From assembly GCA_963846775.1 (NCBI GenBank), contig CAWJXB010000006.1, positions 1,612,001 through 1,676,000 of the forward strand: 64,000 bases of DNA, read 5' to 3'. A model generated the notes under the pieces. It searched no databases. It was not told the DNA's origin and saw only the letters and a program-made list of their open reading frames with translations. The stretch's first letter is position 1; the number at the start of each line of letters is the position of its first letter. This document shows, piece by piece, positions 48,518 through 56,781 of this stretch. The DNA is from CAVYXA01 sp963846775. GTDB lineage: Bacteria > Verrucomicrobiota > Verrucomicrobiia > Chthoniobacterales > UBA10450. A program made the translations under genes and the position numbers.

Positions 48518-50064
48518 TCAGTCGCTTTGAATTCTGCTCGTGGAAGGCAAAGGCCGCAATAACCTCGATCGGAGCACGAGTTGCGGTCGTCTTTCTTGCC
48601 TTGGGTCTATCCAGCTCGGATGCGTTCGCGCTCGGCGAAAAGCCCGATCTTGTTGTCCTCGTGCTCGGCTCGGGCTCAGACGCGCGTCCCATCACTGCGC
48701 CGGGGCAACCATTCTCGTTCAGGATAGGTCTGGACAACATGAACGCCGCGGAGTCGCATCACGTCAGGCTCACGGCGGTTATGCCTAAAGGACTTAGGTT
48801 TCAGACTTCGGATCCTGCGCCGACCAGGGTCGAGAGTGGAGATCATCTACTCTGGGAGATGGACACTCTCGACCCGAAGGTTTTGCCGAGGTTCTTTGAG
48901 GTGACCACGGCGACGGAAGCCGATTTGATCCCAGGAAGCGAGCTCGAGATTTCAGCAGAGGCCGACTGCAGCGAAGGGAATACGAATCCCGCCCATAGTC
49001 GAGCCAGTGGTACAATCTATGTGCAACCGGTAGGGCCTAGTCTGGTTGTCTCCGGCTCGACCCTCGATTCCGTATTGCTGACCGCCGAGAATCCCGCGAC
49101 TTTCAGGGTCAATGTCGAGAATGCCGGCAACCTTCCGGCCACTGGCACGCGCCTCGAGGCAACTCTGCCAACAGGAGTGAAATTCGATAAGGCCGACCCA
49201 TTACCAGCATATTCCAGCGGTCAAGTCGTCACTTTCAAGCTTGGCGACCTGGCGCGCGCCGAATCAAGGTCTGTCTCAATAACGGTCGGGCTCGACTCTC
49301 GTCAGCTCTCCGATCTGTTAAGCAACGACCAGCCTTTGACCTTTGCTTTCCGGCTTTGGCACATCGCTTCTGGCAGGGCGATCATCGATAGCCACTTCAA
49401 AATCACTAAACACATTGAGTCTGCCGGGCAGGATGTTGCAGTTTGGCTCATGACCGAGGGCGCAACAGTACCCGGTGAAGTCTCGCCGGAAAATGATGTC
49501 GCCTGCGTGATCAAATTCGCGAATCTGGGCAACGAACCAGCGCACAAAGTTGTCGTCGCGTTGTATCTCGGCTCAGGCTTGGCGATCACTCATTCAGATC
49601 CTCAACCAACCGGCACTGGTGCCAGCACTGCTCTTCTAGGTGGCGTTCTGGGCTCGGGCCTCGCGATCGCTCATTCGGAGCCTCAACCAACCGGCACCCG
49701 TGCTAGCAATACCTTTCCAGGCGGCGTTGCGCAATGGGATGTCGGGGATCTGGGCGTTGGAATGTCTCGAACTGTCCGTTCAGTCATTCACGCTACGTCG
49801 ATACCCGATGATGGCGCGCTCGTGACTGCGACTATCACCGCGGGCGGCTTAGACATCGACTCAACTAACAATTCGGCTTCTTTGCTCTTGCATAAATCGC
49901 CGCCGACCATCCTGAAATCGGCGCGCGCTTTGGGCGCAGCCGGGAAACCGGTCGGTGTTTCAGAAAAGGCGACATTATACCCGGCATCGTATCGGTGGCG
50001 CTATTTCTTTGGCCTGATCCTGGTGATCATCGCGGTGCTAATTTTCTTCCGTTTCAGGCGTTAA
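48493..50064 (+). CDS. Surface protein with DUF11/CARDB-like repeats and C-terminal anchor
   Basis: 523 residues. GTG at 48493 gives an N-terminus with one hydrophobic stretch (ARVAVVFLALGLSSSDAFAL), likely a signal. Three to four beta domains of about 110-130 residues follow, each with the pattern PG..F.F.....N........V.L...LP.G..F, as in DUF11-type surface repeats. A final helix (WRYFFGLILVIIAVLIFF) before FRRR is a membrane anchor. An 81-bp tandem duplication (49570-49731) repeats GSGLAITHSDPQPTGTGAS as GSGLAIAHSEPQPTGTRAS. It is probably co-expressed with the preceding gene. Confidence 0.85.
   Translation: MASARQPIVSRFEFCSWKAKAAITSIGARVAVVFLALGLSSSDAFALGEKPDLVVLVLGSGSDARPITAPGQPFSFRIGLDNMNAAESHHVRLTAVMPKGLRFQTSDPAPTRVESGDHLLWEMDTLDPKVLPRFFEVTTATEADLIPGSELEISAEADCSEGNTNPAHSRASGTIYVQPVGPSLVVSGSTLDSVLLTAENPATFRVNVENAGNLPATGTRLEATLPTGVKFDKADPLPAYSSGQVVTFKLGDLARAESRSVSITVGLDSRQLSDLLSNDQPLTFAFRLWHIASGRAIIDSHFKITKHIESAGQDVAVWLMTEGATVPGEVSPENDVACVIKFANLGNEPAHKVVVALYLGSGLAITHSDPQPTGTGASTALLGGVLGSGLAIAHSEPQPTGTRASNTFPGGVAQWDVGDLGVGMSRTVRSVIHATSIPDDGALVTATITAGGLDIDSTNNSASLLLHKSPPTILKSARALGAAGKPVGVSEKATLYPASYRWRYFFGLILVIIAVLIFFRFRR
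49570..49731 (+). repeat. In-frame 81-bp tandem duplication
   Basis: Two 27-codon units (49570-49650 and 49651-49731) within the surface-protein gene, diverged at several third positions and a few residues. Both end in GGV. It lengthens one beta domain. Confidence 0.85.
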
Positions 50065-50214
50065 CCGCAGATCTCCCTGGCGATGCTCGTCAACAATCCG
50101 GCCAGTCTCCGCTCGCTAAAACGACCAGGATTTCAGATTTGGTAAGCCGGAGGAGAATCATGTACAGTGAGAACTTCGAGTTAAAGCCTGAACAAGGTCA
50201 TAAGTGCTCGAGCT

Positions 50215-51254
50215 CTATTTGGAGATGTCGAACTTCACCGTCTCGGCGAGTTGGTCGCCGTCGTAAATTTCAACCCGGTATTTGCCGAGTGGCCAACCAT
50301 TTTTCGGCCGTGACAAGGTGAATGTGCCGGAATCGCGCGGGCCGTCGGCAGATGTCGACTAGTTTCGGTGATCTTGTAATTCTTCGGCGCAACGTCGCCA
50401 ACATCTTCCGCAATCCAGACCGCGCGCAGTTTGTCGCCAGGATGTAACGCGTCGCCCTGCCAGCGACAGAAAATTTTCTCCGTGTCCGCGGTGAAACGAG
50501 CAGTCGACTCACCCAATATTTCTTTCGCCAGGGCAGCGTGCAGCAGTTTCTTTTCAACTGGAGTTGTCGCGGCGACTGCCGGCCGCTGTTCAATCGCGGG
50601 GCGCTCGCTCAGTTGCAGATCGATGCGTTCGAGCAGGCCGCCACCTTCGCGAGTCATGGTGGTGAGAATCTTTACGTAGCCTAAGTTGGGAACGAACCAG
50701 CGTTCCTCGACAATATTCGGTGGCGTCGGGCTCAGTTGGGTCAGGCGCAGATGAAACGCATCGAATTTCCCTGCCGGAACTTCGATCGATTCTCGCCCCA
50801 CAATCTCGTAGGTTTGTGTCGTTTCCTCGTCACCGGCTTTGCCGTTGTACTTCCATTTTTCGTCCGCGCGCGGTGGGAAACTCAGAATCTTCTGCGGTGG
50901 ATCAAGTTTGGACTTCTCGCCGTCTTCAGCAGACCGCGCCACGGCCGTGACCCCCTTTTCATCCACTTTGAGAAACTCGGTCAATTGCACACGCCCCTGC
51001 CGGTAAAGGTCATATCTCGTGGTTTCGATACCATCGATATTCTCGGTGCCTGCGACGAAAATGATTACTGGCAGGCGCACCTTCCCATCGGGATCAAGCT
51101 TTACATTTTCGTCTGCGCCCGGGTGCACGCCTTTGCCGAACTCCTGGACCATTTGATATTTCCAAGTCGTTCCGGTTGCCGTTGGCAGAAGCGGCTCGGC
51201 ACGCACAACGGCCGACGCAAAGACAGTCGCCAGAAAGATCGCAGCGCTTTTCAC
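50215..51254 (-). pseudogene. Exported protein of unknown function, frameshifted near the C-terminus
   Basis: GTG at 51254 starts a clear signal peptide (MKSAAIFLATVFASAVVRA); the open frame to 51290 would start with TTG. The mature part is beta-rich (TTWKYQMVQEFGKG, WKYNGKAGDEETTQTYEIVG, VEERWFVPNLGYVKILTTM). After about residue 300 the frame turns into nonsense, but another frame continues with DGPRDSGTFTLSRPKNGWPL and GKYRVEIYDGDQLAETVKF to a stop at 50215. A one-base change near 50358 would restore it. No named family recognised. Confidence 0.72.
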
Positions 51255-51354
51255 AAACAAATCACGATTTCGCGAGCTTGGAAACGGCAATCAAATCAAG
51301 AAATCCATCAACTATCAACTACCAACTATCGACATTTCCGCTTAGATTAAGCAG

Positions 51355-53004
51355 GTGAGTTACGAAGTTTTCGCGCGGAAATATCGGCCGCAGACATTTG
51401 ACGATCTGGTCGGGCAAACGCATGTCGCGCAGACGTTGAAAAACGCGGTCGCGCAAAATCGGCTGGCGCATGCCTATCTATTCGTTGGCCCGCGCGGAAT
51501 CGGGAAAACATCGACCGCACGGATTTTGGCCAAAGCGCTCAATTGCGTGAAGGGCCCGACCGTGACGCCGTGCGGCGTGTGCGACAATTGCCGCGAGATC
51601 GCGGCGGGGAATTCGCTCGACGTCATCGAGATCGACGGCGCGAGCAATAACAGCGTCGAAGACGTGCGCGAGCTGCGGGACAACGTGCGTTACGCGCCGG
51701 CGAAAGGGCGTTACAAGATTTATCTGATCGACGAAGTGCACATGCTTTCACAACCAGCGTTTAACGCGCTACTCAAGACGCTCGAAGAACCGCCGCCGCA
51801 CGTGAAATTCATTTTCGCCACGACCGAGCCACAGAAGATTTTGCCCACGATCATTAGCCGCTGTCAGCGGTTCGATCTCCATCGCATCCCGGCGAACCTG
51901 ATCGCGCAACATCTGCAATTCATTGCCGGGAAAGAAAACATCTCGCTCGAGCCCGCGGCCGCGCATGCCATCGCGCGCGGCGCGGAAGGCGGGCTGCGCG
52001 ATGCGGAATCGATGCTCGATCAGCTCGTCGCGTTTTGCGGCGAAAAAATCGGCGAGAGCGATGTGCTCAGCGTTTTCGGGTTCACCAGCGAACAAACCGT
52101 GGTCGATCTGACCGGCCGTATTTTGCATGGTGAAACGCCCGGCGCGCTCGATCTGCTTTATCAGCAGAGCGAGACTGGCAAAGACATGATGCGGCTCATG
52201 TCCGATCTGATTGTGTATTTGCGCGACCTGCTGGTTTTCAAAGCCAAACCCGACGCGCTGAAGGAAGATGTCGATCCTGAAGTGCAGAAAGCGCTGGCCG
52301 CGCACGGGAACCTGATTGGGACTGATCGGCTGCTCGAATTGATCGATCAATTTGCCGAGGCCGAAGGCCGGATGAAATGGGCGCCGAACAAGAAACTGCA
52401 TTGCGAAGTCGCGATCATCAAAGCGATCCAAAGTCTCGGGCAAGCGACACTCGATGAAGTGATCCAAAAACTCGGCGATCTCCGCGATGGGAAAGTTGTA
52501 GGGGCGGCTGTGCCAGCCGCATCTCGGGGATCCGCGCCCGACACAGGCGCCACTACAACCTCCCGTGTCGCAGAAACGGAGCCAGAATACAGGACTAGCA
52601 AGTCAGCGCCCAGCCTCGATCCGGCGGAGCTCTGGAAACAAGCGAGCGCAAAAATCCCGCCGCAAAAGGCATTTCTGCGAAACGCCGTGACCGCGGCGCA
52701 CGTTCTCGGGCTGGATGGACGCAATTTGCAACTCGGTTTCGCACCGAGTGATAAATCGCTGATGGAAATCATGGGCACGCCGGCGAACCGAAAATTTGTT
52801 GAAACTTTGCTGCACGAAATCAGCAACAAGGATTTGGCGATCAAGCTCGGTATTGATGAGAAGCTCCCGGCGAGGCCGGTGTCATCCACCTCCGCCCCGC
52901 AGAGCGGGGCCACGGCGGACAAGTCGCCACCGGCTAAAGCATTCGAAAATAGTCCGTTGATTCAGGAAGCGATCGAGATGTTTGAGGGCAAAATCAGGAC
53001 CTAG
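51355..53004 (+). CDS. dnaX: DNA polymerase III gamma/tau subunit
   Basis: Clamp-loader ATPase. GTG at 51355 opens SYEVFARKYRPQTFDDLVGQ. It has Walker A FVGPRGIGKTSTARILAKAL, a zinc module CGVCDNC, Walker B with YLIDEVHMLS, and the arginine-finger region ISRCQRFDL. The collar and a C-terminal tau-like part follow (549 residues). Two palindromic elements sit in frame in the linkers (52495-52562 and about 52893-52918), coding GAAVPAASRGSAPDTGATTT and SAPQSGATADKS. ybaB follows 47 bp later, the usual partner; recR is not next to it. Confidence 0.95.
   Translation: MSYEVFARKYRPQTFDDLVGQTHVAQTLKNAVAQNRLAHAYLFVGPRGIGKTSTARILAKALNCVKGPTVTPCGVCDNCREIAAGNSLDVIEIDGASNNSVEDVRELRDNVRYAPAKGRYKIYLIDEVHMLSQPAFNALLKTLEEPPPHVKFIFATTEPQKILPTIISRCQRFDLHRIPANLIAQHLQFIAGKENISLEPAAAHAIARGAEGGLRDAESMLDQLVAFCGEKIGESDVLSVFGFTSEQTVVDLTGRILHGETPGALDLLYQQSETGKDMMRLMSDLIVYLRDLLVFKAKPDALKEDVDPEVQKALAAHGNLIGTDRLLELIDQFAEAEGRMKWAPNKKLHCEVAIIKAIQSLGQATLDEVIQKLGDLRDGKVVGAAVPAASRGSAPDTGATTTSRVAETEPEYRTSKSAPSLDPAELWKQASAKIPPQKAFLRNAVTAAHVLGLDGRNLQLGFAPSDKSLMEIMGTPANRKFVETLLHEISNKDLAIKLGIDEKLPARPVSSTSAPQSGATADKSPPAKAFENSPLIQEAIEMFEGKIRT
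52495..52562. repeat. Palindromic repeat element inside dnaX
   Basis: The ends are inverted repeats: GTTGTAGGGGCGGCTGTG at the left against the complement of CACAGGCGCCACTACAAC at the right, with an inner GCGGCT-GTGCC-AGCCGC stem. About 68 bp, read through in frame in the poorly conserved linker. It looks like an inserted REP/MITE-type element. Confidence 0.7.
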
Positions 53005-53051
53005 CAGAAGGCAGGGCGCGACCGACGGGCGCGCCATCATCTAATCATTTT

Positions 53052-53357
53052 ATGAACCTGAACAAGTTGATGAAGCAAGCCCAGAAGATGCAGGAGCAAA
53101 TGGCCAGGGTGCAGGCCGATCTGGAGGAGAAAACGGTCGAAGTGCAGGCAGGCGGTGGCAAAGTCACGGTGGTTGCAAATGGCGCCGGCGAAGTCGTCTC
53201 GATCAAGATCGACAAGGCAATTGTCGATCCTAACGATGTGGAGTTTCTCGAAGAAGTTGTGCTCAGTGGCGTGAAAAGCGCGATCGAGCAGGGAAAAGCG
53301 CTTGCACAATCGGAGATGACAAAGATCACCGGCGGGTTGGGAATGCCGGGGCTGTGA
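53052..53357 (+). CDS. ybaB: YbaB/EbfC family nucleoid-associated protein
   Basis: 101 residues. It opens NLNKLMKQAQKMQEQMARVQ, continues with the glycine-rich TVEVQAGGGKVTVVANGAGE and closes with TKITGGLGMPGL, as in the EbfC DNA-binding family. Homodimeric nucleoid protein, commonly next to dnaX. The stop codon leads straight into an ATGACGAA word repeat. Confidence 0.94.
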   Translation: MNLNKLMKQAQKMQEQMARVQADLEEKTVEVQAGGGKVTVVANGAGEVVSIKIDKAIVDPNDVEFLEEVVLSGVKSAIEQGKALAQSEMTKITGGLGMPGL

Positions 53358-53490
53358 GAAATGACGAATGACGAAGTGACGAAGGACGAATGACGAAGGA
53401 ATGACGAAATCCGAATGACGAATCGAGCGCTGATCAGACGGACTTCGTCATTCGACATTAATTCGTCATTCGTCATTCGTGCTTCGTCAT
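53357..53490. repeat. Degenerate ATGACGAA/TTCGTCAT word repeat
   Basis: Convergent gap between ybaB and the PHP gene, filled with ATGACGAATGACGAAG words turning into ATTCGTCATTCGTCATTCG, an inverted arrangement. The repeat encodes the last residues (MTKHE) of the PHP protein. Confidence 0.75.
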
Positions 53491-54294
53491 TACGGCTTGG
53501 CGCTCGTGTTTTTCGTAAACGCAAATCTCGCGAATGCCGAGGGTCAACATTTTTTCGGCCAGGCGATCGTAGTTCTCGGCGAGTTGCGCGTGCGAGTGCG
53601 CGTCAGACGCGGTCGTGAAGGGAATTCCTTTCTTGATCGCGAGGCGAATGATTTCATCGCTCGGATAAAGCTCATCGACCGGTTTGCGCCAGCCGGCGGT
53701 GGATAGTTCGATCGCGAGATTGCGGGCGCGAATGAAATCGAGCGTTTCATTGACGATCCCTCGGACATCGCCGCAGGGGCGATGACCGTGGATCTTGATG
53801 AGATCGAGATGCGATAAACAATCGACGAGACCGGTGGATGCGATCTCGCGGATGCGTCGAAAATAATCGTCGTAAACCTCGTTCACGTCGCGCCCGACGA
53901 ATTGTTCCGCGCCGTCCGGGATGGTATCGAACATCTGCGTTGGATCGTCGAGGTAATGAACGGAGCCGAGAACGAAATCAAGTTTGTCCCAGTTTTGCTC
54001 GATCCATCTGCGTCCGGCGGCGGAAGTGGCCGGATCGTTATCGAGCTCGATGCCCGCCCGGATTTTCACGTCGGGATTGCGTTGACGGAGCCGATTGAGT
54101 TCATCGAAATCGACTCCCGCGAGATAGCGGTCGTGATCGGTGAAGGCGATGTCGCTCAAGCCACGTCGGCGAGCACTGTCCACCCACGGTTGCAGTAACG
54201 CCGCTGAATACGGCTGGACGCGATGACCCTGCGGATGCGTGTGGTAGTCACTGAAGAGCGGATAGTTGTTAGTTGAGAGTTGATTGAAGGACAC
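53473..54294 (-). CDS. PHP-domain phosphoesterase (histidinol-phosphatase HisJ-like)
   Basis: 273 residues. PHP metal-ligand motifs appear in order: DYHTHPQGH, FTDHDR, AGIELD, LGSVHYLD, CLSHLDLIKIHG and TASDAHSHAQ. The closest family by pattern is the HisJ-type histidinol phosphatase, but related PHP enzymes act on other phosphates, so the substrate is not assigned. The first residues (SFNQLSTNNYPL) are encoded by a TCAACT word repeat and the last by ATGACGAA repeats, so both ends may have been extended by repeat growth. Confidence 0.85.
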   Translation of the reverse strand: MSFNQLSTNNYPLFSDYHTHPQGHRVQPYSAALLQPWVDSARRRGLSDIAFTDHDRYLAGVDFDELNRLRQRNPDVKIRAGIELDNDPATSAAGRRWIEQNWDKLDFVLGSVHYLDDPTQMFDTIPDGAEQFVGRDVNEVYDDYFRRIREIASTGLVDCLSHLDLIKIHGHRPCGDVRGIVNETLDFIRARNLAIELSTAGWRKPVDELYPSDEIIRLAIKKGIPFTTASDAHSHAQLAENYDRLAEKMLTLGIREICVYEKHERQAVMTKHE

Positions 54295-54341
54295 GCTGTG
54301 GCTCTATCAACTATTCGCTCTCAACGATCAACTGTCTTGCT

Positions 54342-54944
54342 TCACGGTGCGGTCAGAAATTTTTGACGGATACGCATCTCGGGGTATTTGGGGAAGAGAA
54401 CCTCCAGCGTAAACACCTTGTTAGGCGTGAGTTCGCGTGTCGCGATCGTCTCGTTGTATTCGATGTGCTCGGCCGGGTTGACGACGACTGTGCCGGGCTT
54501 GGGCGTGACGGCGTGATTATCTGACCAACGGGTGAGCACGGTTCCCGCACCGTCGCGCAACAAAATCTCGATCCGCTGATCGTCGGGAAAATCGAGCTCC
54601 ACGGCGCGTTTGCTAAGGTTGCTCACAGTCACTCGCACTTCGAGTTGGCGCACTTCTGAGAGTCTAATGACGGCAGGCGAGATTTGCAGATCGAGAACCA
54701 GCCCGCGCAATCGCGGGTCCTGATATTCCGGCGCGGTCCGTTTCGGTGAGCCAAAGGGATGCAAAATCCGGCTGAACCAACTGCGTTTTTGCGATTTTGG
54801 GTGGGGAACAAGCGTGTCCGCCGGTGTTGTAGCGGCGCTGGCTTGCGATTTCGATGTGCCCGCCGATGCGGCGGCTGTCTCCTCACCTTGCGCGTGCGCA
54901 CAGAAAAGGCACACCGCGAAGAGCATAGAAAGGTTGCGTTTCAT
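54342..54944 (-). CDS. Exported BsuPI-like (proteinase inhibitor fold) protein
   Basis: From ATG at 54944, 200 residues with a signal peptide (MKRNLSMLFAVCLFCAHAQG). An Ala/Thr/Ser linker precedes a beta-sandwich: LQISPAVIRLSEVRQLEVRV, LDFPDDQRIEILLRDGAGTV, LTRWSDN and NPAEHIEYNETIATRELTPN. The W-S and E-Y pattern is like the intracellular proteinase inhibitor BsuPI family; the family match is tentative and here the protein is exported. The longer frame to 55091 reads through a palindromic element and is rejected. Confidence 0.75.
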   Translation of the reverse strand: MKRNLSMLFAVCLFCAHAQGEETAAASAGTSKSQASAATTPADTLVPHPKSQKRSWFSRILHPFGSPKRTAPEYQDPRLRGLVLDLQISPAVIRLSEVRQLEVRVTVSNLSKRAVELDFPDDQRIEILLRDGAGTVLTRWSDNHAVTPKPGTVVVNPAEHIEYNETIATRELTPNKVFTLEVLFPKYPEMRIRQKFLTAP

Positions 54945-55246
54945 TGCCAGGTAGCTCGGACAGTTTTCGGGGTTGCAGTTCCTGTCAAACCATTTATCAA
55001 TCGGCGATGCGAACCGCTTGCAGCGCCAAGGGCGCGGCATCAGTGGCAGCCTGGGGCAACCGCCCCAGGATCTTGTTGATTGAAAAGACAACAGCGCTGA
55101 AGGCGCGACTCACTGAATCGCGCTTTCAGCGCTCGGGTGTCGGTTTGATTCGCAATCCTGGGACGTTGCCCCAGGCTCATCAATGCGGCGCGCCTTTGGC
55201 GCTCAGCAAACATGCGAACCGAACCGCGCGTGCGATTCTTTGTTCG
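54945..55246. other. Intergenic region dominated by an inverted-repeat element
   Basis: No gene. The element at 55022-55203 fills most of it; the remainder must contain promoters for the divergent exported protein (minus) and the plus-strand pair starting at 55247. Confidence 0.5.
55022..55203. repeat. ~180-bp inverted-repeat element
   Basis: The outer arms of about 55 bp are similar when one is reverse-complemented. AGCGCCAAGGGCGCG ... GAGCCTGGGGCAAC appears as AGCGCCAA(G/A)GGCGCG then AGCCTGGGGCAAC, and both continue with CCCAGGAT. Each arm holds its own CCTGGGGC/GCCCCAGG hairpin. The centre (CAGCGCTGAAGGCGCGA ... TCGCGCTTTCAGCGCT) is a third palindrome. No coding potential; a REPIN/MITE-like element fits. 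Confidence 0.72.
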
Positions 55247-55690
55247 ATGACAGCCGCTTTGTCGATCGCGGCGGCAAAAGATCGCCACTGCCAGTTGCGA
55301 TTACACATGGAGGCGAATCTCCATGATACGCTTGCATTTGCCACATCTGTACCCACGAAAGTTTCCGGCCGAAACGCGGCGATCGAGCGGGCGGCGCGCA
55401 TTACCGAATCGGACGTGACCGCATTTTATCCCTATCACGCGGCGGATGGAAGCTATGGCGCATTGGTTCAGCTCGACGAGCATGGGCGGGTGATGTTGGA
55501 AGCGCTCAGCATCGAGCGCCGGGGCAGTTTGTTGTTTGTCTTTGTCAACGGCCGACCGGTCACGGAACTCCAGATCGACAAACGTGTTTCCGACGGAAAA
55601 ATCTACATCGCGTCGGGCCTGACCGGGGCCGACATCAAATCGATGAAGAAAGATTGGCGATTGATCGGGCAAAAGAAGAAAAAACGCTGA
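55247..55690 (+). CDS. Unrecognised protein, 147 aa
   Basis: The frame is open from 54944, but the upstream part is the inverted-repeat element, so ATG at 55247 or 55306 (MEANLHDTLAFA) is the likely start. No signal or membrane helix. It has ARITESDVTAFYPYHAADGS, then YGALVQLDEHGRVMLEALSI and GSLLFVFVNGRPVTELQIDK, a mixed beta pattern, and a lysine tail (GQKKKKR). TGATG overlap with the M23 peptidase gene indicates co-translation and perhaps a cell-wall-related role. Confidence 0.68.
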   Translation: MTAALSIAAAKDRHCQLRLHMEANLHDTLAFATSVPTKVSGRNAAIERAARITESDVTAFYPYHAADGSYGALVQLDEHGRVMLEALSIERRGSLLFVFVNGRPVTELQIDKRVSDGKIYIASGLTGADIKSMKKDWRLIGQKKKKR

Positions 55691-56781
55691 TGCGCTGGGT
55701 CATTGCGACACTGGTCGCGATTGCGATCTTTGGAGTGCGTGGACAGGCCCGCGCTTTGGTAGGCGATCCGGCAGTTCCCGGGTCGCTACATAAAACGGCC
55801 GAACACGACATGGTCGATCTTGTTTTGCCGACAGATAATGACGCCCTCTTTTCCGGTCCCGCTGGAGCGGGAGCATTTTACCAATACATCGAGCGAATTT
55901 ATAAAGGCGTGAAATCGACGCCGTGGGAGGGCGGTCAATACGGTTTTGTGCGCGACCCGCTCGAGACGCCGGGCGGGATGGTGTTTACTCGGTTTCACGA
56001 AGGGATCGACATTCGCTGTCTCCATCGCGACGCCCGCGGAGAACCGCTGGATCAAGTCCGCGCCATTGCGAATGGCACAGTTGTCCACATCAATCCTGCG
56101 GCCGGCCATTCCAATTACGGCAAATACATCGTCATCGAGCACCGGTGGGACGGGTGTAGTTACTACAGTCTTTATGCGCATCTCAGCGCGATCGCGGTCG
56201 AGCGAGGCCAGCAAGTAACGCGCGGCCAACCAATCGCGACGATGGGTCACACCGGCGAGGGACTCAATCAGGCCCGCGCTCATTTGCACCTGGAATTGAA
56301 CCTGATGCTGAGCCGCCAATTCGAATCGTGGTATGACACGTATTTTAAAAACGAGCCAAACCGCAACGGGATTTACAACGGCATCAATCTTGCCGGGCTT
56401 GACATTGCGCGTCTCTATCTCGCCTTGCGTAAAAATCCGGCGCTAACAATTCCGGAATTTCTGTCGAGCGAAGAGACATTTTTCAAAGTGCGTTTTCCAA
56501 GGTCGATATACTTCGATCTGCCAAAAATGTATCCGTGGATGGTCGCATCGCCGCCGGACGCAGATGCGCGATCGTGGGAAGTCTCGTTCACGCAATCCGG
56601 CCTGCCGATTCGAATCGAGCCGGCCGCAGCGACCGTTAACGAGCCGAAATTGATTGACGTGAAGGAAAGCAGCATCGGTTACCGCGACCTGACCATGAAG
56701 CACATCGCCGGGTTCGGAAAAAACGCGCAGCTCACCGAGACCGGCCAGCGCTTGATGCGACTGCTGATTTTTCCGGACTAA
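55690..56781 (+). CDS. M23 family metallopeptidase (LytM-like), exported
   Basis: 363 residues from ATG at 55690, overlapping the previous stop. A signal peptide (RWVIATLVAIAIFGVRGQ) is followed by the zinc-peptidase core with FHEGIDIRCLHRD (H...D ligands), VHINPAAGHSNYGKYIVIEH and ARAHLHLELNL (HxH ligand). About 150 further residues are unrecognised. M23 enzymes cut peptidoglycan cross-bridges or act as regulators of amidases. It converges with ispA, overlapping its end by 4 bp on the other strand. Confidence 0.9.
   Translation: MRWVIATLVAIAIFGVRGQARALVGDPAVPGSLHKTAEHDMVDLVLPTDNDALFSGPAGAGAFYQYIERIYKGVKSTPWEGGQYGFVRDPLETPGGMVFTRFHEGIDIRCLHRDARGEPLDQVRAIANGTVVHINPAAGHSNYGKYIVIEHRWDGCSYYSLYAHLSAIAVERGQQVTRGQPIATMGHTGEGLNQARAHLHLELNLMLSRQFESWYDTYFKNEPNRNGIYNGINLAGLDIARLYLALRKNPALTIPEFLSSEETFFKVRFPRSIYFDLPKMYPWMVASPPDADARSWEVSFTQSGLPIRIEPAAATVNEPKLIDVKESSIGYRDLTMKHIAGFGKNAQLTETGQRLMRLLIFPD

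Noticed and set aside
54945..55091. N-terminal extension of the BsuPI-like protein
   Set aside because: Coded by the inverted-repeat element; a clean signal peptide starts at 54944.
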